Below, piece by piece: positions 35,023 to 44,522 of a stretch of DNA of 64,000 nucleotides (its first letter is position 1; every line of letters starts with the position of its first letter). The notes beneath the pieces are model-generated. The model saw only the letters and a list, made by a program, of their open reading frames with translations. It made no database searches and was not told the origin of the DNA. The DNA is taken from positions 1 to 64,000 of the forward strand of contig NZ_VNHX01000014.1 of NCBI RefSeq assembly GCF_008124885.1. The letters run 5' to 3'. The translations under genes were made by a program, and so were the position numbers. This stretch comes from Sphingobacterium allocomposti. GTDB lineage: Bacteria > Bacteroidota > Bacteroidia > Sphingobacteriales > Sphingobacteriaceae.

Positions 35023-35226
35023 TTAAAAATCTTCTTCCAGAATTTCCTGTACACGTCCTATCTGTCCATCCGTCAGCCGCACCTTTATTCCACGATGATG
35101 AAAGGGCGCCGAGGTAAGCAAATCCTTCACGATACCTTCTGTCAGCACACCGGTACGCTGATCTTTCTTTAATACGATATTCACCAGCATACCCGGCTTA
35201 ATGTTTGCTCTTGTTTTTCCGTCCAT
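35023..35226 (-). CDS. YwbE family protein (DUF2196)
   Basis: 67 aa. A single small beta-rich KOW-like domain: GMLVNIVLKKDQRTGVLTEGIVKDLLT, HHRGIKVRL and GQIGRVQEI. The family is widely conserved and uncharacterised. A nucleic-acid-binding role would suit the fold (inference). It stands between a heptad repeat array upstream and the carA promoter downstream. Confidence 0.85.
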   Translation of the reverse strand: MDGKTRANIKPGMLVNIVLKKDQRTGVLTEGIVKDLLTSAPFHHRGIKVRLTDGQIGRVQEILEEDF

Positions 35227-35265
35227 TTTTATTAGCTCTTAGTTCGTTGTTAAAGATTAGGGGGC

Positions 35266-35358
35266 TATTAGCTGCACGCTATCTGCCATAAGCTATTTGC
35301 CATCTGCTATAAGCTATAAGCTATAAGCCATAAGCTATCTGCCATCTGCTATAAGCCA
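35266..35358. repeat. Heptanucleotide repeat array, opposite orientation
   Basis: About thirteen 7-bp units of the type ATCTGCC, ATAAGCT, ATTTGCC and ATAAGCC, the reverse complement of the RATRGCN family at 292-543. The array runs up to the stop codon of rseP (35360-35362). Confidence 0.75.
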
Positions 35359-35359
35359 A

Positions 35360-36679
35360 TTACCATTTTATAATATCGTTCCCCAACGTAAACAACATGA
35401 GCGCGATCAAGATAAAAAATCCGACCATCTGGGCCTTCTCGAGGAAATTGTCGCTTAAAGGCTTCCCTTGAATCATCTCGACCAGCAGGAAGATGACGTG
35501 GCCACCATCCAATGCAGGAATAGGAAGCAGGTTCATGAACGCCAACGCCATGGAAAGCATTCCGACCAAACTCCAGAATTTAACCCAGTTTACTTCCGTA
35601 CCGAACATTTTGGCGATTCCTACAGGCCCGGACAAAGCTTTATCGGCGCGGACATCCCCTTTGAAAATCTTTCCGAACCCTCTAATGTTGTCGGTAACTA
35701 CGGACACCGCTTTGGTCGTCCCGATAGGAAGGGCCTCCCAGAAACCAAAGTGTTTCGTCGTTATGGGCAGATCCACCACCGCCAACGAGATACCAATCGT
35801 CGCGGTAGAATCAATTGTGCCGCTGAAGTCCATGGACTGTCCGTTCCGGATGACCGTTATCGAAGCCGTCTTGCTCACGCTATTTTTCAGTTCATTTGTG
35901 AACTGATCCAAGAATATGGTGGGCCGGCCGTTTACAGCGACAATACTGTCCCCTACGGCAAGCTTCATCCGCTCTGCGGTCGAACCCTTCGTTACGGTTT
36001 GTATACTTGCCAATTTCTCGCGCGGCCGCACAAATTCATTCTTTTTATGTTCGGCGACAGCATTTAGAATGTCGGCAGGAAGCCTTAGCTCCTGCGTCGC
36101 GTTGTTCCTTTCGATTGTCAATACGGCATCCCCCATCAGCACCTCCGAGCTTAGAACATCTGCATAGAAGTTGTGCGCAGGCCGGCCGTTAATCGCAAGA
36201 ATCTTATCGCCGACCTGTATACCTACGTCTTTACCGATAATCCCCGGAACGACCCCATGCTGCAACTTCATATTATCAATATCCGTCTCCCCGTACCGAA
36301 ATGTCAGCATCCAAAAAACGAGAATTCCGACGATCACGTTTACAATGATCCCGCCCAGCATGACAATCAGCCGCTGCCACGCCGGCTTCGAGCGGAACTC
36401 CCATGGCTGGGGCTCCTGTTTGAGCTGCTCGGTATCCATCGACTCGTCTATCATCCCCGCGATTTTGACATAGCCGCCCAATGGAAGCCATCCTATACCA
36501 TACTCACAATCTTTATAAGTAAACTTAAAGAGCTTTACTCCCCAGGCATCGAAAAACAGATAAAACTTTTCTACTTTAATACCAAAAGCTCTAGCCGCCA
36601 GGAAGTGTCCCAGCTCATGTAATATAATCAATATTGACAGGCCTAAAATCACCTGTCCGATCATCACAAATGTTCCCAT
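35360..36679 (-). CDS. rseP: RIP zinc metalloprotease RseP (site-2 protease)
   Basis: 439 aa. The zinc motif HELGH sits in the first helix (ILIILHELGHFLA), two PDZ domains lie about 130-320, and the third zinc ligand is in LLPIPALDGGHV in the last third. At least four transmembrane helices. It cleaves membrane-bound substrates, such as anti-sigma factors, inside the bilayer. dxr lies 72 bp upstream on the same strand. An alternative start is the ATG five codons in (MIGQVILGLS). Confidence 0.93.
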   Translation of the reverse strand: MGTFVMIGQVILGLSILIILHELGHFLAARAFGIKVEKFYLFFDAWGVKLFKFTYKDCEYGIGWLPLGGYVKIAGMIDESMDTEQLKQEPQPWEFRSKPAWQRLIVMLGGIIVNVIVGILVFWMLTFRYGETDIDNMKLQHGVVPGIIGKDVGIQVGDKILAINGRPAHNFYADVLSSEVLMGDAVLTIERNNATQELRLPADILNAVAEHKKNEFVRPREKLASIQTVTKGSTAERMKLAVGDSIVAVNGRPTIFLDQFTNELKNSVSKTASITVIRNGQSMDFSGTIDSTATIGISLAVVDLPITTKHFGFWEALPIGTTKAVSVVTDNIRGFGKIFKGDVRADKALSGPVGIAKMFGTEVNWVKFWSLVGMLSMALAFMNLLPIPALDGGHVIFLLVEMIQGKPLSDNFLEKAQMVGFFILIALMLFTLGNDIIKW

Positions 36680-36751
36680 TAATTAGTCATAAGTTATAGG
36701 CTATACACCATACATTGTATGCCTTATTTAATTATCCAAGTTTACGCTATT

Positions 36752-37906
36752 CTACCTGATTAAACTTCGTGCCACGATTCTCGTTTCCTCGTCAATGGCC
36801 AGCAGATCGTCCATTGTCGGCTGTTCCACCTTCCTTTGCTGACACATTGTCGCCTCTATGAGATCACTCATCCCTAGAAAAGACACCTTTTCCGCCAGAA
36901 ATGCCGCTACCGCCACTTCGTTTGCAGCATTCAGCACACAAGGTCTATCCCCACCTTCCCGTATAGATTGATACGCGAGCTCCAAGTTACGAAAAGTATT
37001 GGAATCAGCGGGTTCAAACGTTAAGGAGCCGTAATCCATGAAATTGAACCGTTCGAATGAATTCGGCCGGCGTTGCGGGTAGGTCAGCGCATATTGAATC
37101 GGCAATTTCATGTCGGGAAGCCCCATCTGCGCTTTCATTGATCCATCCTCAAATTGAACGATCGAATGTACAATAGACTGTGGGTGTACGATGACGTCTA
37201 TCTGTTCGACGTCCAGATCAAAGAGCCACTTCGCTTCAATAACTTCCAGCCCTTTATTCATCAACGTCGCCGAATCAATGGTTATCTTTGCGCCCATTAC
37301 CCAATTGGGGTGTTTCAGCGCCTGTTGCTTTGTCACAGTCGAGAGAAACCGGCTGTCCTTACCCCGAAAGGGGCCGCCCGAAGCCGTCAGGTAGATCTTC
37401 TCTATACGGTTGGCAGATTCCCCGACGAGACACTGAAAGATAGCGGAATGTTCGGAATCTACCGGCCACATACTGACCTGTTTTTTCCGTACTAACTCCA
37501 TGATCAATGCCCCAGCTACAACGAGGGTCTCTTTATTTGCCAAAGCGACGTCCTTGCCGTATTCGATGGCCCGCACCGTTGGGCGGAGCCCCGCGGATCC
37601 AACAATAGCGTTCAGCACCATATCTATTTCCTCCCGCTCCACCACCTCTTCCAATGCGTTACGACCGGCATAAACCACTATTTCGAGGTCAGCCAGTGCC
37701 TGCTTCACCAACAGATAGCTTTCTTCCTGAACAATGACGACCGCATTAGGCTTAAACTCGCGCGCCTGTGCTATCAAAGCCTCATGATTTGCGGACGCGG
37801 TTAGTACCGAGACCTCCAATAGCTCTGGAAATGCCCGTACGACGTCTAAAGCCTGCGTTCCAATACTGCCGGTCGAACCTAAGATGGCTATATTTCTTTT
37901 CTTCAA
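36752..37906 (-). CDS. dxr: 1-deoxy-D-xylulose 5-phosphate reductoisomerase
   Basis: 384 aa. The NADPH-binding GSTGSIGTQALDVV opens the protein. ALANKETLVVAG and PVDSEHSAIFQCL hold the metal-binding Asp and Glu, ASGGPF and NKGLEVIEAKWLF complete the active site. It makes methylerythritol 4-phosphate in the MEP isoprenoid pathway. A membrane-protein gene ends 7 bp upstream, so the two are probably co-transcribed, perhaps with rseP. Confidence 0.96.
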   Translation of the reverse strand: MKKRNIAILGSTGSIGTQALDVVRAFPELLEVSVLTASANHEALIAQAREFKPNAVVIVQEESYLLVKQALADLEIVVYAGRNALEEVVEREEIDMVLNAIVGSAGLRPTVRAIEYGKDVALANKETLVVAGALIMELVRKKQVSMWPVDSEHSAIFQCLVGESANRIEKIYLTASGGPFRGKDSRFLSTVTKQQALKHPNWVMGAKITIDSATLMNKGLEVIEAKWLFDLDVEQIDVIVHPQSIVHSIVQFEDGSMKAQMGLPDMKLPIQYALTYPQRRPNSFERFNFMDYGSLTFEPADSNTFRNLELAYQSIREGGDRPCVLNAANEVAVAAFLAEKVSFLGMSDLIEATMCQQRKVEQPTMDDLLAIDEETRIVARSLIR

Positions 37907-37913
37907 AATGGTC

Positions 37914-38705
37914 TTATATTATGTTTTTTAATAACTCCGGATCATCCCCACCCTTATAATCCTTCATCATATCGTGATAGGCCACCGCCATCACCAAACT
38001 AACCAGCGGGATAATAACAAAAGTATTAATCGCGCTGAAAACCTTTGCAATAATAAAGTACCCGAGGTATTCGAACGACACCTGAAAGATATACGCCAGG
38101 CCGATTCCAAGGAGCAGCAGCAGCAAGCTCGTCACATTACCCTTTGTAAGGGCCACGCTCAGGCGGCACGAGCGCAACAAACTGTATCGTTTGTCTACAA
38201 TAAAATAGGGAAAAAACGTGATTCTTAGGAGAACGATCATCATGATCAACCCGGTAAGGAACGGATTAACCTCCATACTGATAGTCTCCACATCTGCCCC
38301 GAGATAAAGCAGCGGAAAACTGACAACGGACGATAGCAAATAGACAATTCCCACTAAGAATGAATAAAGTACAAACCCCAGCAAGAAATTAAAAAACTGC
38401 TTTGCGGTGGGAATATAGTCTTTAAAGTCTGCATGTTCGACCCCACGCGCAAGCAACAGCGCTCTCTTGATCAGAACCAGCTGCGTACCGAAAAACAGGG
38501 TCAGGAAAACAAAACAGAGCATTCCCTTGAAAACATAAGCATTGGAGTCTTCAAGCGTGAAGGCCAGGTAAGATGAAAGGTTCGAGGTAACAAACAGCAA
38601 AAAGCATAGTCCGGCAACGGAGAAGTAATGGTGTTTCAAAACCATTATCGCGCGCAAAAATACATCATTTGCCCTGAACGTGCTCTCTTTTAAATATTGT
38701 AACAT
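37914..38705 (-). CDS. Multi-pass membrane protein of unknown function
   Basis: 263 aa with six predicted helices (about 28-48, 58-80, 103-130, 148-168, 190-212 and 218-245). The loop after helix 4 has FFPYFIVDKRYSLLRSCRLS, resembling glycerophosphoryl-diester-phosphodiesterase-type and DUF975-like membrane regions. No catalytic residues can be named. It lies 7 bp before dxr. Confidence 0.7.
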   Translation of the reverse strand: MLQYLKESTFRANDVFLRAIMVLKHHYFSVAGLCFLLFVTSNLSSYLAFTLEDSNAYVFKGMLCFVFLTLFFGTQLVLIKRALLLARGVEHADFKDYIPTAKQFFNFLLGFVLYSFLVGIVYLLSSVVSFPLLYLGADVETISMEVNPFLTGLIMMIVLLRITFFPYFIVDKRYSLLRSCRLSVALTKGNVTSLLLLLLGIGLAYIFQVSFEYLGYFIIAKVFSAINTFVIIPLVSLVMAVAYHDMMKDYKGGDDPELLKNII

Positions 38706-38793
38706 GCTGAAAAATAATTATGCAAACCTAATAAAATGCTGCGTATTCACGAATACCATAATATAAAAAAACTATCAGGAGTGATCCGTGAGG

Positions 38794-38880
38794 ACGTAAA
38801 GTCGTGAAGCGGTAGGTTTGGTAGGGTAAGGCGTAGCATCGTAAGCACGAGGATTGCCCCCATCGGGTCATATATCAACA
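38794..38880. repeat. Isolated copy of a dispersed repeat
   Basis: Begins CGTAAAGTCGTGAAG and ends with a GATTGCCCCCATCGGGTCATATAT dyad. The same order of motifs occurs at 47168-47250 and near 47990-48044. It has REP-like dyad character. No gene. Confidence 0.6.
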
Positions 38881-38881
38881 G

Positions 38882-38926
38882 AAACAGCACGGACAGTGAC
38901 GATACCCGTTCCTCCCCGTGCTGTTT
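38882..38926 (-). terminator. Terminator hairpin after the DPP-IV-type peptidase gene
   Basis: AAACAGCACGG (38882-38892) pairs perfectly with CCGTGCTGTTT (38916-38926), 23-nt loop. The following minus-strand sequence is only moderately T-rich. Confidence 0.6.
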
Positions 38927-38947
38927 TGTGCACTTCGTCAGAGATAT

Positions 38948-41068
38948 CTATTTGAAGGCCGAAGGAAGCGGCTTTTCAAGCAGATATTGATAGTAAAAGC
39001 GTGCCCGCTCCCGAAAATCGTAAGCCGATTTCGAACGCGCAAATCCATGCCGGCTGCCCGGATATATCATCAACTCAAATGGAACCGCTTTATCCGTCAG
39101 TGCATCGACCAGCTGCATGGTATTCTGTAAATGCACGTTGTCGTCCAGGTCGCCATGCATAATGCGTAAGCCCCCTTTGTAATTATCTACATACGTTAAG
39201 ACAGATCCGGCTTTGTAGCCTTCAGCGTTATCCTGAGGGGTATCCATCCACCTTTCGGTGTAATGGGTATCGTAGAGTTCCCAGCTTGTCACCGGCGCGC
39301 CGGCGATGCCATAGTCGAAGTAATCCGCGCCTTTCGTTAATGCCAGGCACGTCATATATCCTCCGTAACTATGCCCGGTAATGAGCAGTTTATCTTTTTT
39401 TACCCACGGCTTACCTTTCAGCCACTTTGCAACAGTGATATAATCGATCATCTCCCATTTACCCAGGTTTCTATGCATCCAGGCTACCCCTTGCTTTCCG
39501 TAGTGTCCGGAAGCCCGGTGATCACAGCTCACCTGGATGATCCCTTCTTTTGCCCAGTACTGGTTTGCCGTCCCCTTCCAGGTGTTCCGGACAGTTCCCG
39601 CGTCAGGACCACCGTAAATGCTCATAATAACCGGATAGCTCTTTGATTCGTCGAAATCGACAGGATAGGTAATGACCATAGGAAGGTCAAATTTTCCGTC
39701 GTCAGACTTTATCGTAAAATATACCGTCTTTCCTATGTTATAACTGTCAAAGTCGGACGATCGGCTATCTGCCAGCTCTTTCACGATTTTCCCACTGTTA
39801 TCTACTAAAGCGACTTTGTTCGGCGTGGTCACGTTCGAATAATTGGTAATAAAATACTGTCCGTCCGGGGACACCGACACCTGATGCGTATAGTCGCCAA
39901 AGGTCAACCGTTTCAGGTTCTTCCCGTCATAACGCACGCTGTACAGATCTATCGTAGCCGAATTTTCCTTCCGGGCGGTAAAATATATGATTTTCTTTTT
40001 CTCGTCTACCAATTTTAACGAAGTCACCTGCCACTCTCCTGCGGTCAACGGATTAACCAGCTTGCCATCTAACGTGTACAGATAATAATGGGCCCATCCT
40101 GTACGATCCGATTTTAGGATGTAATGCTTGTTATCTTTTAAATAGGTTATGCGTTCATCGTGGTCGAGGTTAATCCAGCTTTCCTGCTGTTCGGCGTAAA
40201 TCTCCTTTTTCTTTCCGTCCACGGGATTAACGCCGTAAAACTTCAGATTAGTCTGGTCTCTATTCATCCATTGTACCATAATCGACCGGCTATCAAAGCT
40301 CCAGTACGGCTGACCGAAATATTGGTCATCTTTGGGATCAAAGTCGGCCCAGACAACCGGACCACCCTCGACCTCCACAAAGCCGATGCGCACCTCTGGA
40401 TTCGGATCGCCCGCTTTCGGGTATCGTGTCTCTTCAAGATATCCATGCTGCCCTTTCGACACATAGATAGGGAACATGGGCACCTGCGTATCGTCAAAAC
40501 GCATAAACGCTATTCTTTTGCTGTCAGGCGACCACCAAAAAGCTTTGTAGTTTGTCGACCTACCCAATATCTCTTCATAGTATACCCAGGACGACCAGCC
40601 GTTATAAATCACATCTGTAGCGTCGCTTGTGTAACGGATCTCCTTTCCGCTGTTAACCTCTACGCTATAGAGGTCATGGTCGCGGGTGAAAGCGACAAAA
40701 TTGCCATCAGGAGAAAGAGTCGGATTCTTTTCAGCAACCTCAGGCGAATTTGTCAGCCGCTTGGGCTCTTGGTTGCCGTACTGTATATAGATATCGTTGT
40801 CCTTTACCGACACCGATACATCCGACGTAGGAGGCGGTGTATACGGGCTTCTTTTTCCGGTCTTCACGTGTACCTGATAGAGCTTTCCATCATCCTTGTC
40901 CTTTTCGATGAAGTGGTTGTTATCTACCCATCCGGTATATTGGTTAATTGGTCTGGTCACGGAGAACTCCTGCCCCCATGCTTGTGCAAAGCTAAGCTCC
41001 TTTTTCTGCGCTGCCAGCTGCGTAATAAAAAGGACGCTCATTGATAAACTCGTCAGCGTTTTTCTCAT
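38948..41068 (-). CDS. Exported S9-family prolyl peptidase, DPP-IV type
   Basis: 706 aa from ATG 41068 (MRKTLTSLSM), giving a signal peptide ending near LAAQ. An upstream start at 41101 would hide this signal. The beta-propeller (about 40-460) carries the DPP-IV double-Glu pair in YYEEILGR, which holds the substrate N-terminus. The alpha/beta-hydrolase domain has nucleophile Ser in GHSYGGYM, Asp in GDLDDNVH and His in GSRHGFARS. It removes N-terminal Xaa-Pro/Ala dipeptides in the periplasm. It stands alone. Confidence 0.93.
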   Translation of the reverse strand: MRKTLTSLSMSVLFITQLAAQKKELSFAQAWGQEFSVTRPINQYTGWVDNNHFIEKDKDDGKLYQVHVKTGKRSPYTPPPTSDVSVSVKDNDIYIQYGNQEPKRLTNSPEVAEKNPTLSPDGNFVAFTRDHDLYSVEVNSGKEIRYTSDATDVIYNGWSSWVYYEEILGRSTNYKAFWWSPDSKRIAFMRFDDTQVPMFPIYVSKGQHGYLEETRYPKAGDPNPEVRIGFVEVEGGPVVWADFDPKDDQYFGQPYWSFDSRSIMVQWMNRDQTNLKFYGVNPVDGKKKEIYAEQQESWINLDHDERITYLKDNKHYILKSDRTGWAHYYLYTLDGKLVNPLTAGEWQVTSLKLVDEKKKIIYFTARKENSATIDLYSVRYDGKNLKRLTFGDYTHQVSVSPDGQYFITNYSNVTTPNKVALVDNSGKIVKELADSRSSDFDSYNIGKTVYFTIKSDDGKFDLPMVITYPVDFDESKSYPVIMSIYGGPDAGTVRNTWKGTANQYWAKEGIIQVSCDHRASGHYGKQGVAWMHRNLGKWEMIDYITVAKWLKGKPWVKKDKLLITGHSYGGYMTCLALTKGADYFDYGIAGAPVTSWELYDTHYTERWMDTPQDNAEGYKAGSVLTYVDNYKGGLRIMHGDLDDNVHLQNTMQLVDALTDKAVPFELMIYPGSRHGFARSKSAYDFRERARFYYQYLLEKPLPSAFK

Positions 41069-41205
41069 ATTATTCTCTTGGTGAAACCACGAAATTAACA
41101 ATAATCAATCAGTATGACATATATCGGCTGTAACATTTTAAAGAACCAGGAATAACACAACACAGGCTCATCGTCGGTATTCCGGATGGTCGCAAGTTTT
41201 GGCTA

Positions 41206-41231
41206 TAAAAAAAGCCACTTGGCAGTGGCTT
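41206..41231 (-). terminator. Intrinsic terminator of the PUR-domain gene
   Basis: AAGCCACT (41212-41219), loop TGGC, AGTGGCTT (41224-41231), followed on the minus strand by seven T. Confidence 0.85.
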
Positions 41232-41252
41232 ATTATATCTTCTGAATCGGCG

Positions 41253-41588
41253 TTAAAAAGAATAGTCGTCTTTTTGCGCGTATTCGTTGCTCTCGTATGC
41301 AGCGTCTTCCGGATTTGGCTCGTAGCGCTTTTCAATAACTTCCTGGTTGGCTTTGATATAGTCAACAACCTCTGTCAAACCTTCAGCAAACTTCTCAAAA
41401 TCTTCTTTGTACAAGAAAATCTTATGTTTGATAAACTGGCCATCTTCAAAGCGCTTTTTACTTTCTGTGATGGTCACGTAATAATCGTTGGAACGAGTCG
41501 CTTTTACATCAAAAAAATAAGTACGTTTTCCCGCTCTCACCTTTTTTGAAAATACTTCTTCACGCTCTTTGTTTTCAAAATCTCCCAT
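41253..41588 (-). CDS. PUR family DNA/RNA-binding protein (DUF3276)
   Basis: 111 aa. A single PUR repeat: KVRAGKRTYFFDVKATRSNDYYVTITESK, then HKIFLYKEDFEKFAEGLTEV, the beta-strand-plus-helix unit of Pur-alpha, which binds purine-rich single strands as a dimer. The C-terminus is acidic and disordered. The family is near-universal in Bacteroidota. Target and role are unknown. It stands alone with its own promoter and terminator. Confidence 0.9.
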   Translation of the reverse strand: MGDFENKEREEVFSKKVRAGKRTYFFDVKATRSNDYYVTITESKKRFEDGQFIKHKIFLYKEDFEKFAEGLTEVVDYIKANQEVIEKRYEPNPEDAAYESNEYAQKDDYSF

Positions 41589-41628
41589 TAGTATTGCAAG
41601 TATTTAAGTTTTAATCCTTTTACAGTTA

Positions 41629-41661
41629 TAAATATATAATATTTAATTTCAATCATCCAAA
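41629..41661 (-). promoter_or_regulatory. Promoter of the PUR-domain gene
   Basis: TTTG (41658-41661 on the minus strand), 21 nt, TATATTTA (41629-41636), one mismatch to the -7 consensus. Predicted leader about 35 nt. Confidence 0.5.
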
Positions 41662-41863
41662 TTTTATAAGAAAAAAATGTTATTTTTTTTCTCTTGTTTG
41701 AGATAATCTTTATATGAAGTTCGCAGAAGCCGTCCGGGGCGGAGAACTTTCACCGAAAAAAAGAGGGGATTTACCGAAAAAGTGCCCCGTATTACCTATT
41801 TTGGCTAAATGATTCCCAAGTAATACTTTACTTTTGAATCAACAACAAAACACACATACTGTA

Positions 41864-42721
41864 ATGGAAAGAGAAAGAGATTATAACACAACACCGCCGC
41901 CGATTCCTCCGCGCAACAACAAAAGCGCAAATATTGTCGGAGCGATCATCGTATTCCTTGGTTTAGCTCTTCTGTTAAAGAATTTGAACCTCGGCATATG
42001 GTTTCCACGTTGGATATTCGGGTGGGAGATGATCCTCATCATTATCGGATTGGTAATCGGTGTCAATTCGCGTTTCGAAAAGAAGTCGTCCATCATCCTC
42101 ATCTGCGTTGGTAGTCTTTTTCTGCTTAAAGACTTAATGAACTTATCCTTCGGCCGCGTGATTGTTCCTATAGCGGCGATCATCATAGGTATTTACCTCA
42201 TTATGCGGAACCGTAGCCACGTGGCTCCTCCCCTCCCGCCTATGCCCCCTGCGAAGAACGATGATGAGTTCGACTGGGACAAGCGCGTTGACGTTGATAC
42301 CGACCGGCCTTCAGAGGAGCCGCCTACGGCGGCCACCCCTATCCATGAGGAGGGAGCCAAAAAAGGCTATTCCTACGCAGGAGAAAACTATATCAAGGTA
42401 GATTCTATATTCGGCAACGCCAAAAAAATCATCTTCTCCAAGAACTTCCTCGGAGGCACGATGACAAACGTCTTCGGCAGTACGGAGATAAACCTTCTTC
42501 AAGCAGACATACAGCAACCTGTCGCATTAGACGTGTTCCAGCTATTCGGCAGCACGAAAATCATCGTCCCGCCACATTGGGTCATTGTAACAACGGTTTC
42601 CTCTATACTAAGTGAAAATGACGACCGACGCGTCATTTTAACGAGTACCATTGATCAGAATAAGTCGCTATACATCACAGGAACCTCCATATTTGGGAAT
42701 ATCACCATAAAAAACAGCTAA
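41864..42721 (+). CDS. LiaF-like membrane protein (4-helix, cell-envelope response)
   Basis: 285 aa from ATG 41864. A TTG ten codons upstream coincides with a possible promoter -7 box (TACTTTTG, 41829-41836), so the ATG is preferred. A proline-rich N-terminus is followed by four helices (about 25-120). A proline- and acid-rich linker leads to a C-terminal beta domain with repeated VDSIFGNAKKIIF, VFGSTEINLL and LFGSTKIIVP, typical of LiaF/YvqF. In Firmicutes LiaF restrains the LiaS kinase during envelope stress. Here a LytS-type kinase starts 8 bp downstream, so an analogous regulatory link is likely (inference). Confidence 0.85.
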   Translation: MERERDYNTTPPPIPPRNNKSANIVGAIIVFLGLALLLKNLNLGIWFPRWIFGWEMILIIIGLVIGVNSRFEKKSSIILICVGSLFLLKDLMNLSFGRVIVPIAAIIIGIYLIMRNRSHVAPPLPPMPPAKNDDEFDWDKRVDVDTDRPSEEPPTAATPIHEEGAKKGYSYAGENYIKVDSIFGNAKKIIFSKNFLGGTMTNVFGSTEINLLQADIQQPVALDVFQLFGSTKIIVPPHWVIVTTVSSILSENDDRRVILTSTIDQNKSLYITGTSIFGNITIKNS

Positions 42722-42729
42722 AGTTGTAG

Positions 42730-43767
42730 ATGATTTTTAAGCTTACGTCTAAAAACCGCCTCATCCACGTTACGACGTGGACTATTTGTATATTATACTT
42801 TTTCATCTCCTATTTTCTTCTGTGGTGGGATTGCAGACCCAAACATGTTACGCCCTATGAACCGATTATCGGCTCGCTTTCTATTACGATCTGCTGCTAT
42901 TTAATATACAGTACGCTGCAATATTATTTACCCCGTAAAAACCAGTACCTGAAAATTACGTTGATATGCTTGGTGCTAACGGTCATGAGCGTCGGGTTAT
43001 CGATATTTTTTCTCAATCAGTTTTTTGACGATTTCTCTTTAGCCCATTTTTACGAAGTATTGCCCTACCGTTTTATCATCAACTTTTTGCTTCTTCTCTG
43101 CGTGATCATCATCAACATCTTCTGGAACATACAGGAAGAATATGAAGAGAATAAGAGGCGCAAGGACGAGTCCGAACGGATACTGCGCGATGCTGAACTC
43201 TACAATCTTCGGCAACAGCTGCAACCGCACTTTTTGTTTAACAGCCTTAATTCTATCATTGCGCTGATCGGAACGAAACCTGACGAAGCGCGAAACATGA
43301 CCTTTCAGCTGTCCGACTTTTTGCGGGGAACCATGAGAAAAGACGACAAGCAACTGATCCCGTTAATGGACGAGATAGCGCACCTGAAGCTTTATCTGGA
43401 TATCGAAAAAGTGCGCTTTGGACATCGTCTTACTACGATATTCCACGTGCAGGAAGAGGCTGAGCGGAGCAAAGTCCCATCGATGATTGTCCAACCCTTA
43501 TTGGAAAATGCCATTAAATTCGGGCTATACAATGTGATCGGGCATGTGGAGATAACCATCGACATCACCCTTTCCAACCACATGCTGTCTATAACCATCA
43601 CCAACCCGTTCGACACAGATCAATTCGAAACGAAAAAAGGAACCGGTTTTGGCCTGACCAGTATACAAAGGCGTCTCTTTTTACTGTATAGCCGCACGGA
43701 TCTGTTGGAGACCTCGATGAAAGATAATATATTTACATCCACCATTAAAATTCCGCAATATGATTAA
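42730..43767 (+). CDS. LytS-type sensor histidine kinase
   Basis: 345 aa. Four N-terminal helices (about 13-31, 47-65, 74-96 and 116-134), then a His_kinase domain with His167 in QQLQPHFLFNSLNS, and an ATPase domain with NPF- and GTGFGLTSIQRRL motifs. No external sensor domain. It follows the LiaF-like gene by 8 bp and overlaps its regulator gene by 8 bp, so the three form one operon. Confidence 0.9.
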   Translation: MIFKLTSKNRLIHVTTWTICILYFFISYFLLWWDCRPKHVTPYEPIIGSLSITICCYLIYSTLQYYLPRKNQYLKITLICLVLTVMSVGLSIFFLNQFFDDFSLAHFYEVLPYRFIINFLLLLCVIIINIFWNIQEEYEENKRRKDESERILRDAELYNLRQQLQPHFLFNSLNSIIALIGTKPDEARNMTFQLSDFLRGTMRKDDKQLIPLMDEIAHLKLYLDIEKVRFGHRLTTIFHVQEEAERSKVPSMIVQPLLENAIKFGLYNVIGHVEITIDITLSNHMLSITITNPFDTDQFETKKGTGFGLTSIQRRLFLLYSRTDLLETSMKDNIFTSTIKIPQYD

Positions 43768-44497
43768 AACAATTGTTATCGACGACGAGCCGCTGGCACG
43801 GATGATTATTATCGAATACCTCAAACAACATACAGATATAGAAATAGTGGCGGAATGTGGTGACGGATTCGAAGGGGCCAAAGCTATTCATGCATATCAG
43901 CCTGATCTCGTATTTCTGGACATTCAGATGCCTAAACTTACAGGGTTCGAAATGCTGGAAATCCTCGACTTCATGCCGAATGTCATCTTTACCACAGCCT
44001 TTGACGAGTTTGCTATCAAAGCGTTTGAGAAAAATGCAATAGACTACCTTTTGAAGCCCATCAATAAGGACCGCTTTGAGCAGGCGCTAAACAAGTTCAG
44101 AAATACGCATAGTACTGCGAACAGCGTACAAATAACGGAAAAGATCAATAGCATTTCGGAAGAAGAATCGTTGGAACGTATAGTCGTTAAAAATGGTTCG
44201 CAGATTAAAATTATACCTGTGCAGCAAGTGAACTTTTTGGAAGCGTACGATGACTACGTAAAAATACACACCAAAGACGGCGTGTTTCTGAAAAATAAAA
44301 CGATGAGTTCTTTTGAAAAGCAGTTAGACCCGAAACATTTCGTCAGAGTCCATCGCTCTTTTATAGCGAAGGTCGACCAGCTGGCTAAAATCGAACCTTT
44401 AGAAAAGGAAAGCTATATTGCGACGTTACTAACCGGAGAAAAAATCAACATCAGCAAATCAGGCTACGCCCGTTTAAAACAAATAATTGGCTTATAA
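43760..44497 (+). CDS. LytTR-family response regulator
   Basis: 245 aa. Receiver domain 1-120 with Asp54 (FLDIQMPKLTG) and Lys near LLKPINK. LytTR DNA-binding domain about 140-245 with the conserved FLEAYDDYVKIHT and FVRVHRSFIAK. It should act with the upstream kinase, whose frame it overlaps by 8 bp. LytTR proteins bind direct repeats near promoters. I could not identify such a site. Confidence 0.93.
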   Translation: MIKTIVIDDEPLARMIIIEYLKQHTDIEIVAECGDGFEGAKAIHAYQPDLVFLDIQMPKLTGFEMLEILDFMPNVIFTTAFDEFAIKAFEKNAIDYLLKPINKDRFEQALNKFRNTHSTANSVQITEKINSISEEESLERIVVKNGSQIKIIPVQQVNFLEAYDDYVKIHTKDGVFLKNKTMSSFEKQLDPKHFVRVHRSFIAKVDQLAKIEPLEKESYIATLLTGEKINISKSGYARLKQIIGL

Positions 44498-44518
44498 CTA
44501 TTTGTTTCTGTAATTTTG
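44487..44518 (+). promoter_or_regulatory. Promoter of the serine hydrolase gene, probably leaderless
   Basis: TTGG (44487-44490), 20 nt, TAATTTTG (44511-44518), then four bases to the ATG at 44523. The -33 box lies inside the end of the LytTR gene. Confidence 0.55.
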
Positions 44519-44522
44519 CGCC

